From positions 186,001-250,000 of the forward strand of contig NZ_BQUV01000006.1 in NCBI RefSeq assembly GCF_022835695.1: DNA of 64,000 nucleotides. The letters are read 5' to 3'. Positions 28,361 through 37,419 of the stretch are shown piece after piece. This DNA is from Bradyrhizobium sp. Ce-3 (GTDB lineage: Bacteria > Pseudomonadota > Alphaproteobacteria > Rhizobiales > Xanthobacteraceae). Both the position numbers and the translations under genes were made by a program. The notes below the pieces were generated by a model, which saw only the letters and a list, made by a program, of their open reading frames with translations, ran no database searches and had not been told where the DNA came from. Within the stretch, counting starts at the first letter, position 1. The number at the start of each line of letters is the position of its first letter.

Positions 28361-31300
28361 TCAGGTCGACAATGTCGGATGTGCCGCGGGCCCACCTGAA
28401 CGGCGCCGGCGGATTCGGTTGATCCAATGGATCATCCCGTCGAGATAGATGTAGACGACCGGCGTCGTGAACAGCGTCATCAGCTGCGAGACGATCAGCC
28501 CACCGACGATGGCGAAGCCGAGCGGCTGGCGCAGTTCTGATCCTGTGCCGCTGCCGATCATCAGCGGAACGCCGCCGAGCATCGCGCACATCGTCGTCAT
28601 CAGGATCGGCCGGAAGCGGGCGCGGCAGGCCTGATAGATCGACTGTTCGGCGGAGAGATGTTGCTGCCGCTCGGCCTGCAGCGCGAAGTCGATCAGCATG
28701 ATGCCGTTCTTCTGCACGATCCCGATCAGCAGGATGATGCCGATCAGCCCGATCACGTCGAGCCCCAGGCCGAACGCCCACAGCGTGAGCAAGGCGCCGA
28801 GCCCGGCGGACGGCAGGGTCGAGAGGATCGTGATCGGATGGATCGTGCTCTCATAGAGCATGCCGAGGATCAGATAGACGGCGACCACCGCGGCGAGGAT
28901 CAGGACCGGCGTCGAGGCGAGCGCCGCCTGGAACGCCTGCGCGTTGCCCTGAAAACTGGTGACAATTGTCGAAGGCACGTGCAGCTCCGCGGTCGCCTTC
29001 TGCACGGCTGCGACCGCAGTCCCCACCGTCGTGCCCGGCGCCAGGTTGAAGCTCAGCGTCACCGACGGAAACTGGCTTTGGTGGTTTACGGAGAGCGGCG
29101 CGGTGCCGTACTCGATGCTCGCGATCTGGCTCAAGGGCACCATCGTTCCCGCCGACGAGCGGACATAGATTCGGTTGAGCGCATAGGGGCCGAGCTGGAA
29201 CGACGGATCGACCTCGAGGATCACGTAATAAGTGTTGAGTGTTGTGAACAGCTGGGCGACGTGACGCTGACCGAATGAATCATAGAGTGTGTTGTCGACC
29301 GCGGCCGGATCGATGCCGAGTCGGGAAGCCGCGTCGCGGTCGATCTGCAGCCTGAGCTGACGCGCGGCGTTGGCCTGGTCGGTCGCGACGTCGGCCAGTT
29401 CCGGCAACGTTTTCAATTTCTGATACAACTTGCCGGCCCACAGATTGAGCTCGTCCTGATTCACGTCGGTGAGGGTGAACTGGTACTGCGTCTTGGACAG
29501 GCGGCTGGCGAGATTGATGTCCTGCGTCGCCTGCATGAACACCGACATGCCCTTGATGCCCTGCAGCGCAGTGTCGAGTTGCCGGATCACCTGATCGGCG
29601 GACGCGTTGCGCTCGTTGCGCGGCTTCAACAGCACGAACAGGCGGCCATTGTTCTCGGTGACGGTCGGGCCGCCCGGTCCGATATAACCGGTCGCATTGG
29701 CGACCGAGGGGTTCCTGGAAATGACGTCGATGACGTTGCGCTGGAGCGTTGCCATCTGCGCCGGCGAGATGTCGGCCGAGGCTTCCGTGATGCCGGTGAT
29801 CATGCCGGTGTCCTGCTGCGGAAAGAAGCCCTTGGGGATGCCGACGAACAGCAGGCCGGTCACTGCGACGCTTGCGAGCATGATCGACAGTGTCGCGGCC
29901 TTGTGGCGCAGCGCTACAACCAGCACGGCCTCGTAGGCGGCCTGGATCGCGACGAAGCCGCGTTCCAGCGCGCGCGAGATGACCCCAGCCTCGGCGTCCC
30001 GGTGCGGCGACAGCAGCCAGGCGCACATCATCGGTGTCAGCGTCACGGAGACGATCACCGATACAACGATGGCAACGCACACCGTGACGGCGAATTCCTG
30101 GAACATGCGGCCGATCACCCCGCCCATCAGCAGCAGCGGAATGAACACCGCGATCAGCGAGACCGAGATCGAGATGATGGTGAAGCCGATCTCGCCGGCC
30201 CCCTTCAGGGCGGCCTGCATCGGCGAGAGGCCTTCCTCGATATGCCGCGAGATGTTCTCGATCATCACGATGGCGTCGTCGACGACGAAGCCGACCGCGA
30301 TCGATAGCCCCATCAGCGACAGATTGTCGAGGCTGTAGTTGAGCAGATACATCACGCCGAAGGTGCCGATCAGCGAGATCGGGACCGAGACCGCGGGGAT
30401 GATGGTCGCCCGCAGATTGCGCAGAAACAGGAAGATCACGCCGACCACCAGCGCGATGGTCAGCACCAGTGTGAGCTGAACGTCGGCGACGCTGGCGCGG
30501 ATGGTCTGCGTGCGGTCGGAGGCGATCTGAACCTTGATGTCCGACGGCAGGCTCGACACCAGCTGCGGCAGCAGCTTCTTGATGCCGTCGACGGTGCTGA
30601 TCACGTTGGCGCCGGGCTGGCGCTGGATCGCGAGGACGACCGCGGGCTTGTCGTTGTACCAGCCATGCAGCGTGACGTCCTCGGCGGCCACGATGGCATG
30701 CCCGATATCGCGCAAGCGCACCGGCGCCCCGTTGCGATAGGCGATGATCAGATCGTCATATTTGCTCGCGACCAGCACCTGGTCGTTGGTAGCGAGCGTA
30801 TAGGCTTGCTGGCTGCCGTAGAGCACGCCCTTGGGCTGGTTCACGGTGATGTTGCCGAGCGTAGCGCGCAATTGCTCGAGATCGAGCCCCGCTGCGGCGA
30901 GCTTGGCCGGATTGACCTGCACCCGGATCGATGGCTTCTGCATGCCGCCGATGGTGACGAGCGAGACGCCCGGCACCTGCGACAATTTCTGCGCCAAGAT
31001 GCTGTCGGCATAGTCGTCGACCTTGGTCAGTGGCTCGGTGTCTGACGTCAGCGCGATCAGCAGCACCGGCACGTCGGCCGGATTGACCTTGTGGAAGGTC
31101 GGTGGCGACGGCATCGTCTTGGGCAATTGCCCCGATGCCGCATCGATCGCGGTCTGTACGTCCTGTGCGGCGGCATCGACGCTGCGGTTCAATGCGAATT
31201 GCAGCGTGATCTGGGTGTTGCCGAGCCCGCTGCTCGAGCTCATGCCGGTGAGGCCGGCGATCTGGCCGAACTGCCGCTCCAGCGGGGTTGCGACCGAGGA

Positions 31301-31480
31301 GGCCATGGTCTGCGGATCGGCGCCGGGCAATTGCGCGGTGACCTGGATGGTCGGGGTATCCACCGTCGGCAGCGCCGAGACCGGCAAGCGCACGAAGGCG
31401 ATCATGCCGACCAGCACGATGGCGATGGCCAGGAAGGCGGTGGCGACGGGCTTGCGGATAAAACCTGCGGAGATGTTCAT
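28361..31480 (-). CDS. RND multidrug efflux permease (AcrB/MdtB-like)
   Basis: Inner-membrane RND pump of 1039 aa. It has twelve helices and two large periplasmic loops. N-terminal FIRKPVATAFLAIAIVLVG is typical of the MdtB/MdtC subclass. SIAVGFVVDDAIVMIENI in TM4 carries the paired Asp residues of the proton relay, and the TM10 Lys region is LLIGIVQKNGIMLIDFAL. It exports drugs with the adaptor encoded just upstream (ATGA overlap). No TolC is seen nearby. The substrate cannot be read from the sequence. Confidence 0.95.
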   Translation of the reverse strand: MNISAGFIRKPVATAFLAIAIVLVGMIAFVRLPVSALPTVDTPTIQVTAQLPGADPQTMASSVATPLERQFGQIAGLTGMSSSSGLGNTQITLQFALNRSVDAAAQDVQTAIDAASGQLPKTMPSPPTFHKVNPADVPVLLIALTSDTEPLTKVDDYADSILAQKLSQVPGVSLVTIGGMQKPSIRVQVNPAKLAAAGLDLEQLRATLGNITVNQPKGVLYGSQQAYTLATNDQVLVASKYDDLIIAYRNGAPVRLRDIGHAIVAAEDVTLHGWYNDKPAVVLAIQRQPGANVISTVDGIKKLLPQLVSSLPSDIKVQIASDRTQTIRASVADVQLTLVLTIALVVGVIFLFLRNLRATIIPAVSVPISLIGTFGVMYLLNYSLDNLSLMGLSIAVGFVVDDAIVMIENISRHIEEGLSPMQAALKGAGEIGFTIISISVSLIAVFIPLLLMGGVIGRMFQEFAVTVCVAIVVSVIVSVTLTPMMCAWLLSPHRDAEAGVISRALERGFVAIQAAYEAVLVVALRHKAATLSIMLASVAVTGLLFVGIPKGFFPQQDTGMITGITEASADISPAQMATLQRNVIDVISRNPSVANATGYIGPGGPTVTENNGRLFVLLKPRNERNASADQVIRQLDTALQGIKGMSVFMQATQDINLASRLSKTQYQFTLTDVNQDELNLWAGKLYQKLKTLPELADVATDQANAARQLRLQIDRDAASRLGIDPAAVDNTLYDSFGQRHVAQLFTTLNTYYVILEVDPSFQLGPYALNRIYVRSSAGTMVPLSQIASIEYGTAPLSVNHQSQFPSVTLSFNLAPGTTVGTAVAAVQKATAELHVPSTIVTSFQGNAQAFQAALASTPVLILAAVVAVYLILGMLYESTIHPITILSTLPSAGLGALLTLWAFGLGLDVIGLIGIILLIGIVQKNGIMLIDFALQAERQQHLSAEQSIYQACRARFRPILMTTMCAMLGGVPLMIGSGTGSELRQPLGFAIVGGLIVSQLMTLFTTPVVYIYLDGMIHWINRIRRRRSGGPAAHPTLST

Positions 31481-32670
31481 GGCAGCATGCCTGCGCTTGC
31501 GGTGGTCGCGTCCTGGACCTGGTCCTTCTTGTCGTCGGGCACGATCTCGACGGTGCTCCCCGGATTGAGCCGGTACTGACCCGCGGTGACGACCGTCTCG
31601 TTCGCCGCGAGGCCCTGCTCGATCAGGACCTGTCCGTCGCGCGATTGGCCGGTCGTGACCTTGCGGATGCTGACGACGTTGTTCGGTCCGACCACATAGG
31701 CAAAACTGCCGTCCGGTCCCTGGCGAACCGCCGTCAGCGGCACGGTGAGCGCGTTGTGGCGAACCGCGATCGTCAGATGGACGTTGACGAAGCTGCCGGG
31801 CCACAGCGTGTTGCCGGCATTGGGAAAGGACGCCTTCAGCTGCACCGTGCCGGTCGAGCTGTCGACCTGGTTGTTGATCAGCATCAGGCTGCCGTGGTCG
31901 AGCTTGCGCTTGTTCTGGGCGTCATAGACGTCGACTGAGGCGTCCCCGGATGCCAGCGCCTGCCGGACACCCGGGATCTCGCCGGACGGCAGCGTGAAGA
32001 TCACCGCGATCGGCTGCAATTGGGTGAGGACCACGAGCCCGTTGGTGTCGGTCGGGTGCACGACGTTACCGGGATCGACGCGGCGGATGCCAGTGACGCC
32101 GTCGAACGGCGCCGTGATCGTGGCGAAGCTCAGCTGGGTCTGCGCGGCTTCGAGCGCCGCCTTGTCGAGCGCGACGGTACCTTCGCCCTGCGACACCTGC
32201 GAGTCCTGGGTATCGAGCAATTGCTGGGTTGCGAAGCCGCGATTGGCGAGCGGCTGGGTTCGCGCCAGATTGGTCCTGGCGTTCTTCAGGCTCGCCTCGT
32301 CGCGCGCCAGCGCGGCCTCGGCCTGGTCGACCTGGGCCTCGTAGACCCGCGGGTCGATCCTGGCGAGCACATCGCCGCGCTTCACCTGCTTGCCCTCGAC
32401 GAAATCGACGCTGTCGAGCGTGCCCTGCACCTGAGTGCGGATGGTCGCCGTGTTGATCGGCGTCACCGTACCGAGGCCCTCGAGCACGATCGGCACGTCA
32501 TGTTGCAGGACCTTCGCCGTCGTCACCGGGATGGCCGCCGGAACAGTCTGCGGCTCGGCCGAAGACGTATGCGTCGCGCCGTCCGGCCGATGCAGGGCAT
32601 AGGCGCCGCCACCGATTACGGCGGCCGCCACCAGGGCCGCGCACGCGATCTTGAGGGTCTTCGATGTCAT
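31477..32670 (-). CDS. RND efflux periplasmic adaptor (MdtA-like)
   Basis: Membrane-fusion protein of 397 aa. It has an N-terminal hydrophobic anchor (about 5-24), a lipoyl half-motif (VDFVEGKQVKRGDVLARIDP), an alpha-hairpin (about 105-180), the second lipoyl half (ITAPFDGVTGIRRVDPGN), and a beta-barrel with membrane-proximal domains. Its ATG overlaps the stop of the upstream 198-aa gene (ATGA), and its own stop overlaps the permease start, giving a tightly coupled three-gene unit. Confidence 0.94.
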   Translation of the reverse strand: MTSKTLKIACAALVAAAVIGGGAYALHRPDGATHTSSAEPQTVPAAIPVTTAKVLQHDVPIVLEGLGTVTPINTATIRTQVQGTLDSVDFVEGKQVKRGDVLARIDPRVYEAQVDQAEAALARDEASLKNARTNLARTQPLANRGFATQQLLDTQDSQVSQGEGTVALDKAALEAAQTQLSFATITAPFDGVTGIRRVDPGNVVHPTDTNGLVVLTQLQPIAVIFTLPSGEIPGVRQALASGDASVDVYDAQNKRKLDHGSLMLINNQVDSSTGTVQLKASFPNAGNTLWPGSFVNVHLTIAVRHNALTVPLTAVRQGPDGSFAYVVGPNNVVSIRKVTTGQSRDGQVLIEQGLAANETVVTAGQYRLNPGSTVEIVPDDKKDQVQDATTASAGMLP

Positions 32671-33263
32671 GGGTCGCCAGCTCCATCGGTTGTCCGGCGG
32701 CCGATCGTTGCGACCAGCTCCAGGACGAAGGTTTCCGTTGCGCTCGCCGCGGCTGCGTCCGTCCCGCGGCCGGCAACCAGGTCGAGATTGATGATGCGTG
32801 CGTCGAGATCCGCGGCGCGCAACGCGCCGATCAGGTTGTCTCGCGGCGCCTCGTCGTTGTGATGAATGACCAGCCGGATCGCGGTCGCCGTCGACATGAT
32901 GCGAAACGGCGGTGCGTCGACGGCGACATCGATCGCGACAATGCCGCCGCAGGGCAGTTCGCCCCGTAGCGCCAGTTCGAGCACGTGCCGCGCGAGGTGT
33001 CCTTCGCCCAACAGGATCAGCTGCCGTGCGGTCATGCCGAGACGGTCGAGCGCATCCGTAACGCTGCCCAGGATGCCGGCAGGGCTGGTTTCGCGAAGCA
33101 CGATCGGCAGCCACGTCGCTTGCGGCGTCAGCCGCCGCCACTGCGCGAGGATTTCCGGCTCGACGATATCAGCGGTCTCGGGGGCGGCCAGGACGCCGAC
33201 CAGCACCCGCGGGGTGGTGCGAAGGGGCCGCGTTGCGACGGTGCTATGCAGGCTTTCAGGCAT
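32667..33263 (-). CDS. Hydrolase-like protein leading the RND operon
   Basis: A 198-aa cytosolic protein. LILLGEGHLARHVLELALRG (about 83-102) resembles the nucleophile elbow of carboxylesterase/phospholipase alpha/beta hydrolases, but the Ser position is Glu-Gly-His rather than G-x-S-x-G. IRLVIHHNDEAP (about 128-139) resembles the downstream acid/His region of that fold. It therefore looks like a non-catalytic or altered relative; this is an inference from motif shape only. It starts the unit read into mdtA-like and the permease (ATGA overlap) and diverges from a LysR gene. Confidence 0.7.
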   Translation of the reverse strand: MPESLHSTVATRPLRTTPRVLVGVLAAPETADIVEPEILAQWRRLTPQATWLPIVLRETSPAGILGSVTDALDRLGMTARQLILLGEGHLARHVLELALRGELPCGGIVAIDVAVDAPPFRIMSTATAIRLVIHHNDEAPRDNLIGALRAADLDARIINLDLVAGRGTDAAAASATETFVLELVATIGRRTTDGAGDP

Positions 33264-33299
33264 GCATGGAAGCTGGGCTCTGGCCCGATATTATTCAAA

Positions 33300-33324
33300 T
33301 GAATTGTCTTTATCCGTCAATTCA
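33300..33324. promoter_or_regulatory. Perfect inverted repeat, LysR-type operator candidate
   Basis: TGAATTG (33300-33306), an 11-nt spacer, then CAATTCA (33318-33324). The T-N11-A layout is the standard LysR-family recognition geometry. It lies in the 80-bp spacer between the RND operon and the LysR gene. Confidence 0.65.
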
Positions 33325-33343
33325 CATCGTGCATGATGATGGC

Positions 33344-34243
33344 ATGCGGATGCGCAATCTCGATCTCAATCTCCTGCTGGTGTTCGACGCCGTGATGCGC
33401 GAGCGTAGCGTGGTCCGCGCGGCCGGAGTGCTCGCCATCAGCCAGCCCGCCGTGAGCCACGCGCTGAACCGGCTGCGTCATGCGCTGAAAGACCAGCTGT
33501 TCGTCCGCACGCCGTCCGGCATGCTGCCGACGCCGCGGGCGGAAGCGCTTGCGCTGCCGGTCCGCAAGGCGCTGAGCGAGCTGCAGATCGCGGTCGAGGG
33601 CGAGTGTTTCGAGCCGGCGCTGGCCGAGCGGCGCTTCGGCATCGCCGTCAACAATTATGCCGCAGTGGTGGTGGCTGGCGCGGTCATCGCGGCGGTGCGC
33701 GCGCAGGCGCCCAAGGTGCGGCTGACGCTGGTGCCGAGCGGGACGCTCAATCTCGCCGACAGGCTCGATCGCGGCGAGCTCGATCTTGCGATCTCGGCTC
33801 GCGCGCTGGACGGCGAGCGCTTTGCATCCCGCCGGTTGATCGAGGATCGCTTCGTCGCGGTGCTGCGGGCCGGTCACCCGGCCCTGCGCAAGAAGCTGAC
33901 CGGCGAGACGCTGGTCGAGCTGCCGCACCTTGCGATCACCTCCAGCGGCGAGGATCTGGATTTCATCGACGACTGGCTGCGAGCGCGCAAGGCGAGCCGC
34001 ACCATCGCTTCCGATGTGCCGTATCTGTCCGCCGGCGCGGTCCTGGTGCAATCGAACATGGTCGCGATCCTCGGACGCAAGCTGGCGCTCGAATTCCGCC
34101 GCGCCTACCCGATCGAGATGCGGGAGCTGCCGTTCGACGCATCGAAGCTGCAGAGCGTCATGAGCTGGCACCGCCGCTTCGACGATCTGCCGGCGCACCG
34201 CTGGCTGCGGGACACGATCATCGCCGCGACGCGCGGCATTTGA
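33344..34243 (+). CDS. LysR-family transcriptional regulator
   Basis: A 299-aa LysR protein. The N-terminal wHTH (about 3-60) contains RSVVRAAGVLAISQPAVSHA, and the periplasmic-binding-like effector domain covers about 90-290. ATG 33344 is preferred over upstream in-frame starts because those run into the operator. It is divergent from the hydrolase-like/RND genes, with a perfect inverted repeat between them, so it most likely controls the pump. The effector is unknown. Confidence 0.92.
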   Translation: MRMRNLDLNLLLVFDAVMRERSVVRAAGVLAISQPAVSHALNRLRHALKDQLFVRTPSGMLPTPRAEALALPVRKALSELQIAVEGECFEPALAERRFGIAVNNYAAVVVAGAVIAAVRAQAPKVRLTLVPSGTLNLADRLDRGELDLAISARALDGERFASRRLIEDRFVAVLRAGHPALRKKLTGETLVELPHLAITSSGEDLDFIDDWLRARKASRTIASDVPYLSAGAVLVQSNMVAILGRKLALEFRRAYPIEMRELPFDASKLQSVMSWHRRFDDLPAHRWLRDTIIAATRGI

Positions 34244-34328
34244 TCTCTATCGAGACGATCCGGAATCGATACGCCCGCGCCGGTCTGTGGCGCGGGCGCG
34301 GGCCCATCCATTCGACCACTGCTCTTCG

Positions 34329-35930
34329 TCAATGGCCGACAGGAGCCGGGCCGCCGAGCTTGACCTTGCGCAAGGTCAGCGCCAGCGGGATCGCCGACAG
34401 CGCGATCAGCATCAGGACCCAGAACGCATCCATGTAGGACAGGAACGAGGCTTGGGTCTGCACCTGCTGGCCGATCCACTGGATCGCCTGGCTGTGCGCC
34501 TGTGCCAGCGAGTTGCCCTGGGCGACGAAGAAGTCGGTGACCTGGTGCAGCGTGTCCTGGTATTGCGGGCTTGACGGCGTCACCTGCTCGACCAGCCGGC
34601 TCTGGTGGAATTGCTGGCGATGCGTCAGCACGTTGGAGACCAGCGAGACGCCGATCGAACCGCCGGTGTTGCGTGCCGCATTGATCAGCGCGGAGGCCTG
34701 GTCGGTCTTCCCGGCGGGGATGCCGTCATAGGACGCCGTCATGATCGGAATGAAGATCAGCGGCAGGCCGACGCCGATCAGCATGCGCGAGCGCGCCATG
34801 AACCAGAAGCCGAGATCGCCGTAGACGTTGGTCATGCTGTACATCGAGGCCGCAATCACCAGCGCGCCGACGATGATCAGATATTTCGGCTGCACCTTGG
34901 CGGCGAGCCGGCCGACCACGAACATCATCAGCATGGTGACCACGCCGCCCGGCGACAGCACGAGGCCGGCCCAGGTCGCGGTGTAGCCGAAATCCTGCTG
35001 CACCAGCTGCGGCAGGAACTGGGTGGTGGCGAGCAGGATGGCGCCGGTCGCCAGCATCACCAGAAAGCTCGCGCCGAACTGCCGGGTCGCGACCATCCGC
35101 AGATCGATCATCGGATTGCGGCGGGTCATCTCCCACGGGATCATCAGCACGAATGCCGCGGCACAGATCGTCGCTGACCTGATGATGAAGGACGATCCGA
35201 ACCAGTCGTCCTCGAGGCCGCGGTCGAGGGTCACCTCGAGCGCGCCGAGGAAGGTCGCCACCAGCGCAAAACCGATGAAGTCGAACGAGTTGTCCTGCTT
35301 CTGATCCCTGTTCGGGTCTTTGGCTTTCGCAGGCTCCTGCAGCACCGTGGCGATCGCGACCGTCGCGAACAGGCCGACCGGGGCGTTGATCAGGAAGCAC
35401 CAGTGCCAGGACAGATTGTCCGACAGCCAGCCACCAAGCGTCGGGCCGACCACCGGCGCCACCACCACGGCGATGCCGAACACCGCAAACGCCTGGCCGC
35501 GCTTGGCCGGCGGGAACGCATCCGCGAGGATCGACTGCGCCACCGGCACCATGCCGCCGCCGCCGAGACCTTGCAGGATGCGAAACAGCAGCAGCGCGTT
35601 CAGATTGGGGGCGAAGCCGCACAGGATCGAGCTGACGGTGAAGATGCCGAGGCAGATCAGGAAGAACCTCTTCCGCCCCAGCATCTTCGCGAGAAAGCTC
35701 GAAGCGGTCAGGATGATGGCGTTGGACACCAGATAGGAGGTGACCACCCAGGAAGCTTCGTCCTCGCTCACGCCCATGCCGCCGGCGATATAGGGCAGCG
35801 CGACGTTGGCGATGGTGGTGTCGAGCACCTCCATGAAGCTCGCGAGCGCAACCACGATGGCGATCAGCCAGGGATTGACGGCGACGTTCGGAGCAGGGAG
35901 GCTTCGCCCATCGATTGCTGCAGCACTCAT
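34329..35930 (-). CDS. emrB: DHA2-family MFS drug transporter (EmrB type)
   Basis: A 533-aa, 14-helix drug:proton antiporter. Motif A-like GRKRFFLIC is in loop 2-3. MEVLDTTIANVALPYIAGG in TM1 is typical of DHA2 members, and motif C lies in VVVAPVVGPTLGGWLSD. GGGAGGA 5 nt before ATG 35930 fixes the start. It follows emrA by 16 nt. EmrA-EmrB-TolC assemblies export hydrophobic toxicants. It is transcribed away from the TetR gene. Confidence 0.94.
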   Translation of the reverse strand: MSAAAIDGRSLPAPNVAVNPWLIAIVVALASFMEVLDTTIANVALPYIAGGMGVSEDEASWVVTSYLVSNAIILTASSFLAKMLGRKRFFLICLGIFTVSSILCGFAPNLNALLLFRILQGLGGGGMVPVAQSILADAFPPAKRGQAFAVFGIAVVVAPVVGPTLGGWLSDNLSWHWCFLINAPVGLFATVAIATVLQEPAKAKDPNRDQKQDNSFDFIGFALVATFLGALEVTLDRGLEDDWFGSSFIIRSATICAAAFVLMIPWEMTRRNPMIDLRMVATRQFGASFLVMLATGAILLATTQFLPQLVQQDFGYTATWAGLVLSPGGVVTMLMMFVVGRLAAKVQPKYLIIVGALVIAASMYSMTNVYGDLGFWFMARSRMLIGVGLPLIFIPIMTASYDGIPAGKTDQASALINAARNTGGSIGVSLVSNVLTHRQQFHQSRLVEQVTPSSPQYQDTLHQVTDFFVAQGNSLAQAHSQAIQWIGQQVQTQASFLSYMDAFWVLMLIALSAIPLALTLRKVKLGGPAPVGH

Positions 35931-35946
35931 GACGGTCCTCCCGGGA

Positions 35947-37215
35947 TCACAGCTTACCAAGCCGCTCGAACAGCGATGGCGCGGGATTGATCCGCACCGT
36001 CGGGACGACAGACATGCCCGGTCCGAGCGCGACGTCGGCCGGCGGATTGTCCATCACGACCTTCACTGGCACGCGCTGCACGATCTTGACGTAATTGCCG
36101 GTGGCGTTCTGCGCCGGCAGCAGCGAGAACGCGGTGCCGGAGCCGGGCTGCACACTCTCGACATGGCCGTTAATCGTGCGGCCGGGATAGGCGTCGATCT
36201 TCAGCGTCACCTTCTCGCCGGGGCGCATCTTGTCGAGCTGGATCTCCTTGAAGTTCGCGGTGACCCAGATCTGGTCGGGCACGAACATCGAAAGGTTGGT
36301 GCCGGCCTGCGCGAACTGGCCGACCGCCGCCGACAAATTGACGACGCGGCCCGGCTGCGCCGCGGTGACCGTCGTATAGGACAGGTTGAGTTGCGCCTGG
36401 TCGCGCTGCGCTTCGGCCTGGGCGAGGTTGGCGACCGCGCTCTTGCGTTGCGCCTTCAGCGACTCGACCTGGCGCTGCGCGAGGTTGAGCGTCGCCTGCG
36501 CGCTCAGCAGCGAGGCCTGCTGCTGATGCAGTTGCGAGGTGTATTGCTCGGAATTCTGCACCGTGCCGTAGCCGGTCTGCTCCAGATGTTGATAGCGCGT
36601 CGCCTGCTGCTGCGCGAAGGTCAGCGCCGCCTGGGCCTGGTCGACCTGGGCCTGATTGGCTGCGATCTGCGCCTGCTGCACGTCGAGCTGCGCGTCGACA
36701 TTCTCGATGCTGGCGCGGGCGGCCGCGACCTGCGCCTCGGCCTGCGCCAGCGCGACACGATAGTCGCGATCGTCGAGCCGGGCGATCACGTCGCCGGCCG
36801 CGACATGCTGGTTGTCGGTGACCGGCACGGCGGTGATGTAGCCGGAGACCTTCGGCGCCAGCGCGGATTGCCGCGCGGCGATGAAGGCGTCGTCGGTGGA
36901 TTCGAAATGCTGCGCGTAGTCCATGTAGAGATAGCCGCCGCCGAGCGTGGCGGCGAGCAGCACGGCGCCAACCGCGGAGACGACCGGACGGCGGCGCAGG
37001 AAGCCCGGCCGTGTTGCCTTGCCGGTCACCTCCGGCGGGATGGTCGCCGGCGGGGCGGGCTGCTTGCCCGCCGGGCGCTCCTGCGCCGGAGCCCGTGCGG
37101 TGGTCTCCGGCCGTTCCGATGTGACGGCGAGTTCATCAGCGGCCGGCATCGAGGGCGCGCCCTCGATGCCCTGATGCCCCTCCTGGTCGCGCTCCAGAAC
37201 ATTGTCTTCGAACAT
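35947..37215 (-). CDS. emrA: HlyD-family adaptor (EmrA type)
   Basis: A 422-aa periplasmic adaptor. A Pro/Ala-rich cytosolic N-terminus (about 1-72) precedes one transmembrane helix (about 77-97), a lipoyl half (VSGYITAVPVTDNQHVAAGD) and a Gln/Ala-rich coiled-coil hairpin (about 150-265, for example DVQQAQIAANQAQVDQAQAA). The second lipoyl half and beta domain end PGMSVVPTV. GCAGGAGC before ATG 37215 sets the start. Two TetR operators lie in its upstream spacer. Confidence 0.94.
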   Translation of the reverse strand: MFEDNVLERDQEGHQGIEGAPSMPAADELAVTSERPETTARAPAQERPAGKQPAPPATIPPEVTGKATRPGFLRRRPVVSAVGAVLLAATLGGGYLYMDYAQHFESTDDAFIAARQSALAPKVSGYITAVPVTDNQHVAAGDVIARLDDRDYRVALAQAEAQVAAARASIENVDAQLDVQQAQIAANQAQVDQAQAALTFAQQQATRYQHLEQTGYGTVQNSEQYTSQLHQQQASLLSAQATLNLAQRQVESLKAQRKSAVANLAQAEAQRDQAQLNLSYTTVTAAQPGRVVNLSAAVGQFAQAGTNLSMFVPDQIWVTANFKEIQLDKMRPGEKVTLKIDAYPGRTINGHVESVQPGSGTAFSLLPAQNATGNYVKIVQRVPVKVVMDNPPADVALGPGMSVVPTVRINPAPSLFERLGKL

Positions 37216-37264
37216 GATCGCTGCTCCTGCTGCGGGGCGAGGTCGCAACGGGCCTCGTCTAAAG

Positions 37265-37283
37265 GAACGATACCGTTTCGTTC
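37265..37283. promoter_or_regulatory. TetR operator 1 (emrA side)
   Basis: GAACGATAC-C-GTTTCGTTC, 9-bp arms with one mismatch. It sits just downstream of the predicted emrA -10, so bound repressor would block initiation. Confidence 0.65.
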
Positions 37284-37290
37284 TGTGCGG

Positions 37291-37319
37291 CAAATAGTCC
37301 CGCAGGCGGGCAGTGTCAA
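37291..37319 (-). promoter_or_regulatory. Predicted emrAB promoter
   Basis: On the minus strand TTGACA (37319-37314), a 17-nt spacer, then TATTTG (37296-37291). The start point would fall around 37284, at operator 1. Confidence 0.6.
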
Positions 37320-37323
37320 TAGA

Positions 37324-37340
37324 AACGGTACTGTACCGTT
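37324..37340. promoter_or_regulatory. TetR operator 2 (regulator side)
   Basis: AACGGTAC-T-GTACCGTT, a perfect 17-bp palindrome matching operator 1 at most positions. It abuts the predicted tetR -35. The centres of the two operators are 58 bp apart. Confidence 0.7.
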
Positions 37341-37343
37341 CTA

Positions 37344-37372
37344 TTTACAACTAGATGTGATAAGGCTATATT
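37344..37372 (+). promoter_or_regulatory. Predicted tetR promoter
   Basis: TTTACA (37344), 17-nt spacer, TATATT (37367-37372). The expected start point is about 37379-37381. Confidence 0.6.
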
Positions 37373-37419
37373 GCCTGACAATGCCGGCCGGACCGGCCCA
37401 TGGAACCCGGGGAAAGCTG

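Noticed and set aside
35806-37419. Upstream in-frame extension of the TetR gene
   Set aside because: It runs antisense through emrA/emrB and the promoter. The TetR start is supported by its own Shine-Dalgarno at 37420.
37381-37419. Leaderless TetR start at 37381 as the main start
   Set aside because: Possible from the promoter position, but the downstream ATG has a good Shine-Dalgarno. It is kept only as an alternative.
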